Origin: Akkermansiaceae bacterium
Lineage (GTDB): Bacteria > Verrucomicrobiota > Verrucomicrobiia > Verrucomicrobiales > Akkermansiaceae
Assembly (NCBI GenBank): GCA_028293225.1
Contig: JAQGPE010000004.1
Span: forward strand, 1-5,621
DNA length: 5,621 nt
Reading direction: 5' to 3'
Part shown: positions 1 through 5,527 of the stretch, piece after piece
Layout: every line of letters begins with the position of its first letter
Position numbering within the stretch: position 1 is the stretch's first letter
Program-made: the position numbers and the translations under genes
The notes under the pieces: model-generated
What the model saw: the letters and a program-made list of their open reading frames with translations, nothing else
Told to the model about the DNA's origin: nothing
Databases searched by the model: none

Positions 1-7
1 CACACCC

Positions 8-718
8 TCACTCCAGCAGCGTCCAGCGGTGCATCGTCACCTTCGAATCGAACCACGAATCCGGGAAATCCTTCGGATCGGCCAGGAAGACCTTCGCCGG
101 CCCCGGGTCCGCCTGGATCCACTTACCATCGCCATAGTAGATCATCACGTGACTGCCGATGGAGTTCACCGCCAGGTCGCCCGGTTGCAGATCCTTCAAA
201 TCCAGATGCCGCAGGATGCCCTCCACGCCGGTGGGCCGGGTGAAGCCGCGATAGCCCTCCGACATCGCCTTCGCGCTCTCGTCGAACCACCACTGCCGCA
301 TCCATTCCCGGAACGCCGCCCCATTGGCATGCCGCCAGCCCTCCTCCAGCAGCGCCACCCGCAGTCCCCGCCGCGGCAGCCCGGAGCAATCGATGCCCTG
401 AGAACACTCCCCACCCCACACATAGCGGGTCCCCTCCAGATCCTTCATCGCCGCGAGATACCGGCCCCTCAGCGCCGCCGTGTCCATCGATCTGCCCGGC
501 AGGCAGAAAGGCGCCACCGCCACGAACGGCAGCACCAGCAGCACCGCCCGCAGCCCTTTCCGTTTCCAACCCCGCCGCAGCAGCTCCGCCCACACGATGT
601 AAAGCGACAGCGGCAGCCCCAGCTTCAGCGCCCGGTCATGAAACGGCCACACCGTCAGCACCAGCAGGCACAGTACCGCCAGCGTCACCACCACCCGCCG
701 CATCGTCCTGAGCACCAT
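8..718 (-). CDS. Membrane-anchored NlpC/P60-family cysteine peptidase
   Basis: The 236-residue product has three hydrophobic segments (about 8-26, 32-47 and 57-74) followed by an NlpC/P60 domain (about 84-236). NlpC/P60 enzymes cleave peptide bonds in peptidoglycan stems or related amides. Visible motifs are YVWGGE (99-104), catalytic Cys111 in GIDCSGL and catalytic His190 in GSHVMIYYGDG. The position 12 residues after the His, usually a third polar residue and often His, is Gln202 in WIQADP. The basic loop RRGWKRKGLR between helices 2 and 3 and the basic N-terminus place the catalytic domain in the periplasm by the positive-inside rule. Cys to His spacing is 79 residues, longer than in Spr-type enzymes, with a Trp-rich insert (RQWWFDESAKA, 141-151). 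The start could also be Met6 (codon at 701-703); neither start has a convincing ribosome binding site. The gene is divergent from the secreted-protein gene at 857. Family is confident; the exact substrate is unknown. Confidence 0.85.
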   Translation of the reverse strand: MVLRTMRRVVVTLAVLCLLVLTVWPFHDRALKLGLPLSLYIVWAELLRRGWKRKGLRAVLLVLPFVAVAPFCLPGRSMDTAALRGRYLAAMKDLEGTRYVWGGECSQGIDCSGLPRRGLRVALLEEGWRHANGAAFREWMRQWWFDESAKAMSEGYRGFTRPTGVEGILRHLDLKDLQPGDLAVNSIGSHVMIYYGDGKWIQADPGPAKVFLADPKDFPDSWFDSKVTMHRWTLLE

Positions 719-765
719 CCCGTCTTTCTAACATCCCACCCATCCAGCTCCGACCGGAATCCTTG

Positions 766-794
766 CTTTCACCGCGATTTCACCCCGCCTTCAC
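766..794 (+). promoter_or_regulatory. Three tandem TTTCAC motifs in 11-bp phase, possible response-regulator operator
   Basis: TTTCACC occurs at 767-773 and again at 778-784, and CTTCACA follows at 789-795, so the starts are exactly 11 bp apart. PhoB/OmpR-family response regulators bind direct repeats of about 10-11 bp, and the first unit CTTTCAC (766-772) matches 5 of 7 positions of the enterobacterial Pho-box half-site CTGTCAT. The array lies 62-90 bp before the ATG at 857. The spacing and sequence are seen directly; the regulator assignment is inference. Confidence 0.35.
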
Positions 795-806
795 ACAACC
801 CTGCCA

Positions 807-851
807 CCGGATCGCCATTGCTTCGCGCGCCCCTTTTCCCTATCGATCCGG
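807..851. repeat. 8-bp perfect inverted repeat just before a start codon
   Basis: CCGGATCG (807-814) is the exact reverse complement of CGATCCGG (844-851), with a 29-nt interval, and the right arm ends 5 nt before the ATG at 857. It could be a leader hairpin that affects translation of the secreted-protein gene, or a protein-binding operator. An alternative pairing uses GGATCG/CGATCC plus TGCC/GGCA with a 3-nt bulge. Confidence 0.4.
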
Positions 852-856
852 CACTC

Positions 857-1375
857 ATGAAATCACCCCTCCTCACCGCCCTCGTTCTCGGCTTCCTCTC
901 CTCCGGCGCTCTGGCCGATGACTACACCGCCACCATCAAAAAGCAGGCCCAGGCCTGCGCCGACGCGATGATCGCCAAGAACTTCGAAGCCATGGCCGAT
1001 ACCACCCACCCTCGCGTGCTCGAAGCCATGGGCGGCCGGGAACAAATGCTCACCACCGTGAAGGCCGCCGTCGCCAAGATCGAGGAGCAGGGCTTCAAGA
1101 TCACCTCCTCGGAAATCGGCACTCCGGAGGATGTGAAAAAAATCGGCGCCATGACCGTCTCCATCGTCCCCGACCGCATCGTCATCAAAGTCCCCGGCGG
1201 CAAGCTCACTTCCGAATCCCACCTGCTCGGCATTTCCGAAGACGAGGGCAAGACCTTCAAATTCATCGACATCGGCCCGATCAAAAAGGAGCAGCTCGAA
1301 CAGATCTTCCCGGAGTTCGCCGGCCAGTTGACCCTGCCCGAGCGCAAGCAGCCGGTCATGGAAAAAGACCCGTGA
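857..1375 (+). CDS. Small secreted protein of unknown function
   Basis: The 172-residue product begins with a clear Sec signal peptide: MKS, a hydrophobic core (about 4-16) and an SGALA cleavage site with predicted cut after Ala20. The mature part (about 152 residues, periplasmic or exported) is soluble-looking, with a helical start (YTATIKKQAQACADAMIAKNF) and later beta-like stretches (MTVSIVPDRIVIKVPG, KTFKFIDIG). The pattern of an N-terminal helix with 'DTTHPRVLEAMGG' followed by strands is loosely like small NTF2-type alpha+beta proteins, but I do not recognise the family. The only mature Cys is Cys34, so no internal disulfide is possible. The open frame continues far upstream, antisense to the NlpC/P60 gene, but the signal peptide fixes the start at 857. 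No ribosome binding site is evident. It converges on the AsmA-like gene with a 22-bp gap. Confidence 0.8.
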   Translation: MKSPLLTALVLGFLSSGALADDYTATIKKQAQACADAMIAKNFEAMADTTHPRVLEAMGGREQMLTTVKAAVAKIEEQGFKITSSEIGTPEDVKKIGAMTVSIVPDRIVIKVPGGKLTSESHLLGISEDEGKTFKFIDIGPIKKEQLEQIFPEFAGQLTLPERKQPVMEKDP

Positions 1376-1384
1376 ACCGCTCCC

Positions 1385-1414
1385 AGGATCCAGGCCCTCA
1401 GCGGCCTGATTCCT
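1385..1414. terminator. Possible bidirectional terminator hairpin between convergent genes
   Basis: CAGGCC (1391-1396) pairs with GGCCTG (1403-1408) around a 6-nt loop. After two mismatches, AGGA (1385-1388) pairs with TCCT (1411-1414). The hairpin spans the 22-bp gap between the two stop codons and contains the stop of the AsmA-like gene in its loop. There is no T-tract on either side, so it is at best a weak intrinsic terminator or a collision/attenuation site. Confidence 0.35.
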
Positions 1415-3326
1415 CGCCGGACTTATCCCCATCGTCATCCTTCCGGCCCTTCTCGCCAAACAGGCGGAACGGCAGCTTCGCGCCCTCCACGATCACCGTT
1501 CCCACGACCTTGCCGCCTTCCTTGAGCGTGCTCGTTGCGGCGCCCACGGTTCCGTTCGCCGCGTTCGACGCCAGCTTCACCGGCCCCAGCGGCTTCACGC
1601 GGATGTCGTCAAAAGGCCCGCCCACGTTCATCTCCAGCAGGCGGCTGAGCGGACTGGTCACCACGCCCTTCACGCCGGTCAGCTTGCCGCGTGCGGTGCC
1701 TTCAACCCGCTTGGTGCTCAGATCGATCTGACCCTTCGCACTCACTGTCAGCGTGCCGCCCCTGGCCTCAAAGCGGGTTACATCGATCTTGCCGGAGTGC
1801 GCCGTGAAGTCCGCCTGGAACTCCCCGGTCTTCGATCTCTGCAACCCCGGGAAAATCGCGTCGAAAAGATCGTAGGTCTGCTCCAGCAGCGGCGCATCGA
1901 ACACCGGCGCGTTGTCCAGTTTCATGCTGCCCTGCCCTTCCAGATCCTGCTCCGCCAGGTTGATGTTGCCGCGGTAGTCGATCGACAGCAGCCCCTTGCT
2001 GGAAGCCGCCTCGCCATCCGTCCAGCGCTTCAGCTCGGACAGTTTCAGCGCCTCGGCATTCACCCGGCTCTTGGTCAGCTGCGGGTGGGCATAGCGGCCG
2101 GACACCGTCACGTCCCCGCCGAAAATCTTGGCCTGCACTTCCTCCAGCAACCACGTGTTGCCGTCGAACTCCGCCCCGCCCGAGATCCGCGACACCACCA
2201 GTTGATGGTCCTTCACGCCCAGCTTCGCCTGCCCGTCCATGGTCGCGCTGCCAATCACCCAGTGGGCATTATTCTCGCCACCTTCACGCACCACCTTCTT
2301 CAGCTCGATCTCCGGAAAAGTCTCGAACGACACCTGGTCCGGCAGCTTCGCCGCCACCGCCGGGAAATCCTGGGCCAGCGCCCATAGGTCGGCAGGACCT
2401 TTGAAATGCTCGATCGCCAGCCGCTTGGTCGCCGCGACATAGGTGCCGTTGAAGGCATCGCTGCGCCCCGACTGATCTTTCAGCGTCCCGGAAAAAACGA
2501 ACGGCGCCTCCTGCCAATCCTTGCGGCTCAGGGTAAAGGAGCCCGCCCCGTGACCCAGCGTCAGATCCGCCGTGATTTTCGATTCGTCCTGCGTCAGCAC
2601 CGCATCCGCCTGCGCACTCTGCACCGCCAGCTCCTGCCACTCCAGTTTCCCGCCAGCCCCGTGCAGGTTCGCCGACCAGGGAACCTCCGGCTTGCTGGCA
2701 TCGACGGCAAAATCCCCGGTCACCTTGAAAGGCCCGGTATCCGCCTTCACCTTCAGCGCCGTCAGGGTGCCCCGCAGCGCCTTTAGACTCAGCCGGAAAG
2801 GCTGGACCACGCCGCTCTCCGCAGCCTGCCGGGTCCGCACCTTGCCCTTCACCGCCACATTCAAGCCGTCCTTGCGGCCCTCGAAAGAAATCACGTCCAG
2901 CTCGCCCGGCCGCGCGTCCACTTGCAGGGAGACGTCCTGCAGCCACACCCCGCCCTCCGCGTCGGACAGCATCACCTTCGCCTCGCTGATCCGCCAGTGG
3001 CTGATCTTTTCCCCGCGCCCGATGAACTGTCCCAGCGGAAAGCTCACCGCCACGTTCTCGATCTCCAGCATCGGAGCGCCGTCCGCATAGTGGATCGCCA
3101 CATCCCGCAGGTGCAGGCCGCGCCACGGATCCCAGGTCTTCAGCCCGTGCTGGAACTGCAGCCCGCGCTTGGCCAGCTCACCGGACATCACCGACTCGAT
3201 CTTCCGCCCCAGCCAGATCTGCGCCCCCCAGACTGCCCCGGTGAGCAACAGGATCGCCACGACCGCTGCCCGCCACCACTGGCGGCGGGGCGCTTTCTTT
3301 CGATACTTTCGCAGATACTCGGCCAT
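1398..3326 (-). CDS. AsmA-like envelope protein with N-terminal membrane anchor
   Basis: The 642-residue protein has a basic cytoplasmic N-terminus (MAEYLRKYRKKAPRRQ), one transmembrane helix (about 18-39) and a long periplasmic region rich in alternating beta-strand patterns. The C-terminal part (about 400-580) resembles the AsmA-like C-terminal domain: DNAPVFDAPLLEQTYDLFD (471-489), GEFQADFTAHSGKIDVTRFE (501-520), LTVSAKGQIDLSTKRVEGTA (526-545) and GGPFDDIRVKPLGPVKL (569-585). AsmA/TamB/YhdP-type proteins are thought to form lipid-transfer bridges or assist outer-membrane assembly between the two membranes; the specific role here is inferred only. The extreme C-terminus is a charged tail (KGRKDDDGDKSGEESGR). 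Length is typical of AsmA proteins. The start at 3326 gives the expected anchor but lacks a clear ribosome binding site. It is transcribed divergently from mqo and converges on the secreted-protein gene. Confidence 0.75.
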   Translation of the reverse strand: MAEYLRKYRKKAPRRQWWRAAVVAILLLTGAVWGAQIWLGRKIESVMSGELAKRGLQFQHGLKTWDPWRGLHLRDVAIHYADGAPMLEIENVAVSFPLGQFIGRGEKISHWRISEAKVMLSDAEGGVWLQDVSLQVDARPGELDVISFEGRKDGLNVAVKGKVRTRQAAESGVVQPFRLSLKALRGTLTALKVKADTGPFKVTGDFAVDASKPEVPWSANLHGAGGKLEWQELAVQSAQADAVLTQDESKITADLTLGHGAGSFTLSRKDWQEAPFVFSGTLKDQSGRSDAFNGTYVAATKRLAIEHFKGPADLWALAQDFPAVAAKLPDQVSFETFPEIELKKVVREGGENNAHWVIGSATMDGQAKLGVKDHQLVVSRISGGAEFDGNTWLLEEVQAKIFGGDVTVSGRYAHPQLTKSRVNAEALKLSELKRWTDGEAASSKGLLSIDYRGNINLAEQDLEGQGSMKLDNAPVFDAPLLEQTYDLFDAIFPGLQRSKTGEFQADFTAHSGKIDVTRFEARGGTLTVSAKGQIDLSTKRVEGTARGKLTGVKGVVTSPLSRLLEMNVGGPFDDIRVKPLGPVKLASNAANGTVGAATSTLKEGGKVVGTVIVEGAKLPFRLFGEKGRKDDDGDKSGEESGR

Positions 3327-3458
3327 CGGAAAACGGTCGCGGACTCCAGGCCGCGCGATCTTCTTTAGCGTTCCGCGTGCCGGAGCGCACCTGAGAAGTC
3401 CCGGTCGCCGCCCCTCAAGGCTTCTAACCCGTCGGTTTTCTCAACGGTTGCGTGACGA

Positions 3459-3474
3459 TTCGCGCATTTCGCGC
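3459..3474 (-). promoter_or_regulatory. Paired TTCGCGC motifs, possible operator (inverse orientation)
   Basis: TTCGCGC occurs at 3459-3465 and 3468-3474, a 9-bp period, and is the reverse complement of the GCGCGAA pair near 3570. Position is about 180-200 bp before mqo and 130-150 bp before the AsmA-like gene. Binding protein unknown; this could be chance in GC-rich DNA. Confidence 0.3.
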
Positions 3475-3569
3475 GGTCACCGCCGCCCCGGCGTGCCAAA
3501 AGCAACCGGCCGTCCCCCACGTTTCAATCGCCGAAATACGTGACTTCCCCACCTCTCTGGCGGCCGCTT

Positions 3570-3588
3570 GCGCGAAATTGGCGCGAAA
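3570..3588 (+). promoter_or_regulatory. Direct repeat of GCGCGAAA at 11-bp spacing, possible mqo operator
   Basis: GCGCGAAA occurs at 3570-3577 and 3581-3588, so the copies lie on the same face of the helix, about 68-86 bp before the mqo ATG. The location suits a regulator of mqo, but no known regulator is recognised from the motif. Confidence 0.35.
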
Positions 3589-3655
3589 CAAGCTCGGTCA
3601 GGGATTGCAAGCCGCCGGGTCTCAACTTATCCGGCCGCGGGCATCCCAGGCATCC

Positions 3656-5146
3656 ATGACGCGCGTCGACACTTTTGCAGAACCGGACGTCGTCCTTATC
3701 GGCGGCGGAATCATGAGCGCCACCCTCGGCGTCCTCCTCCACCAGCTTGATCCCTCGCTGAAAATCCAAGTCGTCGAGGCCCTCGCGGAAGTCGCGAAGG
3801 AGTCCTCGAATCCCTGGAACAACGCCGGCACCGGCCACGCCGCGCTCTGCGAGCTGAACTACACCAAGGAAAACGCCGACGGCAGCGTCGACATCTCCAA
3901 GGCCGTCGAGATCAACGAAGCCTTCGAGGTCTCCAAACAATTCTGGGCCCACCTGGTCGAAACCGGCGTCCTGCCCGCTCCGCGCGAGTTCATCACCCCG
4001 GTCCCGCACATGAGCTTCGTCCACGGCGCGGAGGACCAGGACTACCTGCGCCGCCGCTACCAGACCATGTCGCGGCACCACTTCTTCGCCGACATGGAAT
4101 ACACCGAGGACCGCGCCAAGCTCCAGGAGTGGGCCCCGCTGCTCCTCGCCGGCCGCCACGATGCCGAGCCGCTGGCCGCCACCCATGCCGATGCCGGCAC
4201 CGACGTGAACTTCGGCGCCCTGACCCGCAGCCTGGTCGATTTCCTCGCCTCCAAGGACGTGGTGAAGATCGCCACCCAGCACCTGGTCAAAAACATCCGC
4301 CGCAAGAAGGACGGCCGCTGGGAACTGACCGTCCGCAACATGGACAAGGGCATCAACCGCTCCATCACCGCGCCCTTCGTCTTCGTCGGCGCCGGCGGGG
4401 CGTCCCTCCCCCTCCTGCAGAAGTCGAAAATCCCCGAGGGCAAGGGCTTCGGCGGCTTCCCCGTCAGCGGCCAGTTCCTGGTCTGCGACAACCCGGAAAT
4501 CGTCGACCGCCACAACGCCAAGGTCTACGGCAAGGCCGCCGTCGGCGCGCCGCCCATGTCGGTCCCGCACCTCGACACCCGCCTGATCGATGGCAAGCAC
4601 ACCCTTCTTTTCGGACCCTTCGCCGGCTTCTCGCCGAAGTTCCTGAAGTCCGGCTCCGTCTTCGACCTGCCCGGCTCCGTGAAGCTCTCCAACCTCGTCC
4701 CCATGCTCGCCGTCGGGAAGGACAACCTCGACCTGACCCGCTACCTCATCGAGCAGGTCATGCAGAGCCCCGAGGACCGCCTCGACGCCCTGAGGGAGTT
4801 CTTCCCCGGCGCCCAGCTCGGCGACTGGAAGCTCCTCACCGCCGGCCAGCGCGTCCAAATCATCAAGCAGCACCCGGAAAAGGGCGGCGTCCTCCAGTTC
4901 GGCACCGAGGTGGTCTCCGCCACCGATGGCTCCATCGCCGCGCTGCTCGGAGCCTCCCCGGGAGCATCCACCGCCGTCGACGTGATGCTCGACATCATCG
5001 GCAAATGCTTCGCCAGCCGCCTCCCCGAATGGCGTGCGGAGCTGGAAAGGATGATCCCCTCCTACGGCAAAAGCCTCAAGCAGGACCCGGCCCTTTACAC
5101 CAGACTCAAGACCCACACCGACGCCGTGCTCCAGCTGAAGGCCTGA
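3656..5146 (+). CDS. mqo: Malate:quinone oxidoreductase (FAD-dependent)
   Basis: Mqo oxidises L-malate to oxaloacetate and passes electrons through FAD to membrane quinone, feeding both the TCA cycle and the respiratory chain. It is a peripheral protein on the inner face of the cytoplasmic membrane. The 496-residue product has the N-terminal FAD-binding fold ([15 protein letters not shown], 11-25; acidic Glu41 at the end of strand 2) and the family signature [17 protein letters not shown] (54-70). Further family blocks are [11 protein letters not shown] (114-124), [11 protein letters not shown] (181-191), [16 protein letters not shown] (242-257), [13 protein letters not shown] (265-277), [13 protein letters not shown] (297-309), [18 protein letters not shown] (317-334) and the C-terminal [30 protein letters not shown] (410-439). 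Length matches the 450-550 range of the family and no conserved block looks broken. The ATG at 3656 is chosen because homology begins there and CAGG lies 5 nt upstream; an upstream GTG at 3452 would add 68 atypical residues. It is probably monocistronic, since palindromic DNA follows directly. Confidence 0.96.
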   Translation: MTRVDTFAEPDVVLIGGGIMSATLGVLLHQLDPSLKIQVVEALAEVAKESSNPWNNAGTGHAALCELNYTKENADGSVDISKAVEINEAFEVSKQFWAHLVETGVLPAPREFITPVPHMSFVHGAEDQDYLRRRYQTMSRHHFFADMEYTEDRAKLQEWAPLLLAGRHDAEPLAATHADAGTDVNFGALTRSLVDFLASKDVVKIATQHLVKNIRRKKDGRWELTVRNMDKGINRSITAPFVFVGAGGASLPLLQKSKIPEGKGFGGFPVSGQFLVCDNPEIVDRHNAKVYGKAAVGAPPMSVPHLDTRLIDGKHTLLFGPFAGFSPKFLKSGSVFDLPGSVKLSNLVPMLAVGKDNLDLTRYLIEQVMQSPEDRLDALREFFPGAQLGDWKLLTAGQRVQIIKQHPEKGGVLQFGTEVVSATDGSIAALLGASPGASTAVDVMLDIIGKCFASRLPEWRAELERMIPSYGKSLKQDPALYTRLKTHTDAVLQLKA

Positions 5147-5177
5147 CCGGACCCGCGCAGCTATGGAAGCAACGGAG

Positions 5178-5264
5178 GGGGGACAACTGAGCGGAGCGAA
5201 GTAGACTGATACGCAGTGTCAGCCCGCAGGGTTTGCCCGGCGGGGCAAATCAATCCTGTCCCCC
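5178..5264 (+). repeat. Composite palindromic element with terminal inverted repeats and two internal hairpins
   Basis: GGGGGACA (5178-5185) is the exact reverse complement of TGTCCCCC (5257-5264), so the element can close with an 8-bp terminal stem. Inside lie one hairpin at 5206-5222 (stem CTGATAC/GTGTCAG with one T-G pair, loop GCA) and another at 5232-5249 (perfect TTTGCCC/GGGCAAA, loop GGCG). The layout fits either a small non-autonomous palindromic mobile repeat or a structured RNA with a three-way junction. It begins 31 bp after the mqo stop, so it could also protect or end the mqo transcript. Confidence 0.55.
5201..5222 (+). repeat. REP-like unit 1 (GTAG plus hairpin)
   Basis: GTAG (5201-5204) and a single A are followed by a 7-bp hairpin (5206-5222) with a 3-nt loop. 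In REP elements mobilised or bound by REP-associated tyrosine transposases (RAYTs), a conserved GTAG or GGAG lies directly 5' of the hairpin. The order here matches that arrangement. Family membership is inferred, as no RAYT gene is in the window. Confidence 0.5.
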
Positions 5265-5299
5265 GGCTAAGTTCTCGCACTTGGTCCCATCACCCGGCT

Positions 5300-5310
5300 G
5301 GCGAAGCGCC
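5300..5310. repeat. Small hairpin beside a 10-bp palindrome
   Basis: GGCG (5300-5303) pairs with CGCC (5307-5310) around AAG, and the overlapping self-complementary GCGCCGGCGC occupies 5306-5315. An alternative stem is CCGGC (5294-5298) with GCCGG (5308-5312). No GTAG-type tetranucleotide flanks it. Confidence 0.35.
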
Positions 5311-5363
5311 GGCGCCCTTCTGTTAGAGCGCATCTCCCAACCCCACCGCATACCTGCCCAGTG

Positions 5364-5389
5364 GCCGCCGCGTCCCGCGGCGGCTCTAC
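5364..5389 (-). repeat. REP-like unit 2 (GTAG plus 9-bp hairpin, inverted relative to unit 1)
   Basis: GCCGCCGCG (5364-5372) and CGCGGCGGC (5376-5384) form a perfect 9-bp stem with a 3-nt loop. On the minus strand GTAG (complement of 5386-5389) and one A (5385) precede the stem, exactly the order of unit 1. The two units face each other, like the paired REPs of BIME elements. Confidence 0.55.
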
Positions 5390-5420
5390 AAAGCCCCATC
5401 CGCAGGCTGCACTCCCTCTT

Positions 5421-5437
5421 TCGTCCTGCAAGGACGA
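5421..5437 (-). repeat. Hairpin with 7-bp perfect stem and GCA loop
   Basis: TCGTCCT (5421-5427) pairs perfectly with AGGACGA (5431-5437) around GCA, the same stem length and loop as REP-like unit 1. On the minus strand it is preceded by GGGCTTTTATGAG, which resembles the GGGCTTTGTAGAG before unit 2, suggesting related flanks with a diverged tetranucleotide. Confidence 0.45.
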
Positions 5438-5440
5438 CTC

Positions 5441-5477
5441 ATAAAAGCCCAGGGCAAGCACAGCGCCGCCCTGGGTT
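5441..5477 (-). terminator. Hairpin with T-tract on the minus strand, intrinsic-terminator-like
   Basis: CCCAGGGC (5448-5455) pairs with GCCCTGGG (5468-5475) over a 12-nt loop, and a G-T and an A-T pair can extend the stem. Read on the minus strand, the stem is followed by CTTTTAT (5447-5441), as in a Rho-independent terminator. No minus-strand gene is visible to its right inside the window, so it would serve a gene beyond the edge or simply be part of a dispersed palindromic repeat. Confidence 0.4.
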
Positions 5478-5505
5478 CACGGCCCCACGATGAAATCGCG
5501 CACTC

Positions 5506-5527
5506 CGGTCGCTCGCCGACCGCCTCC
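5506..5527 (-). repeat. Hairpin with minus-strand GGAG flank, possible REP-like unit 3
   Basis: CGGTCG (5506-5511) pairs with CGACCG (5517-5522) over a 5-nt loop. On the minus strand GGAG (complement of 5524-5527) and one G precede the stem. GGAG is the second tetranucleotide known for RAYT-linked REPs. The short stem in GC-rich DNA makes chance plausible. Confidence 0.3.

Larger units (their letters stand above)
719..856. promoter_or_regulatory. Divergent intergenic promoter region
   Basis: This 138-bp spacer must hold the promoters of both the minus-strand NlpC/P60 gene and the plus-strand secreted-protein gene. I cannot assign -35/-10 boxes with confidence. It contains three TTTCAC-like heptamers spaced exactly 11 bp (767-794) and an 8-bp perfect inverted repeat (807-814 and 844-851), listed separately. 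No purine-rich Shine-Dalgarno sequence precedes the ATG at 857. Confidence 0.5.
3327..3655. promoter_or_regulatory. Divergent intergenic region between AsmA-like gene and mqo
   Basis: This 329-bp region holds the promoters of both flanking genes. It reads open in the mqo frame from a GTG at 3452, but codons there (ATA, CGA, TTG, CTT, GCA) differ from the strongly C-ending codons of mqo, and the family motif starts only after the ATG at 3656, so I treat it as non-coding. It contains four GCGCGAA/TTCGCGC motifs (3459-3474 and 3570-3588). It also holds a small hairpin, CACG TTTC (3518-3525) against GAAA TA CGTG (3533-3542), with a 2-nt bulge. CAGG at 3647-3650 is a modest ribosome binding site 5 nt before the mqo ATG. 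I found no convincing -35/-10 pair. Confidence 0.5.

Noticed and set aside
29..856. Long upstream extension of the secreted-protein frame
   Set aside because: It is antisense to the NlpC/P60 gene and His/Arg/Pro/Gln-rich; a clear signal peptide begins at the ATG at 857.
2284..3126. Alternative minus-strand frame inside the AsmA-like gene
   Set aside because: It is a Gly/Arg/Ala-rich out-of-frame shadow; the AsmA-like frame has the anchor helix and domain motifs.
3520..3529. CRISPR-repeat-like GTTTCAATC
   Set aside because: It occurs once only, with no repeated unit or spacers around it.
3605..3631. Possible sigma70 promoter TTGCAA ... CTTATC before mqo
   Set aside because: The spacing is 14-15 bp and the -10 match is poor, so it is not better than chance.
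3452..3655. In-frame GTG start that would extend Mqo by 68 residues
   Set aside because: The extension uses codons unlike mqo, has no family similarity or targeting signal, and the conserved FAD fold starts right after the ATG at 3656, which has a nearby CAGG.
3524..5116. Large minus-strand open frame (530 residues) opposite mqo
   Set aside because: Its Gly/Asp/Glu/Val-rich translation has no recognisable motifs and is expected from the C-ending codons of mqo read in reverse.
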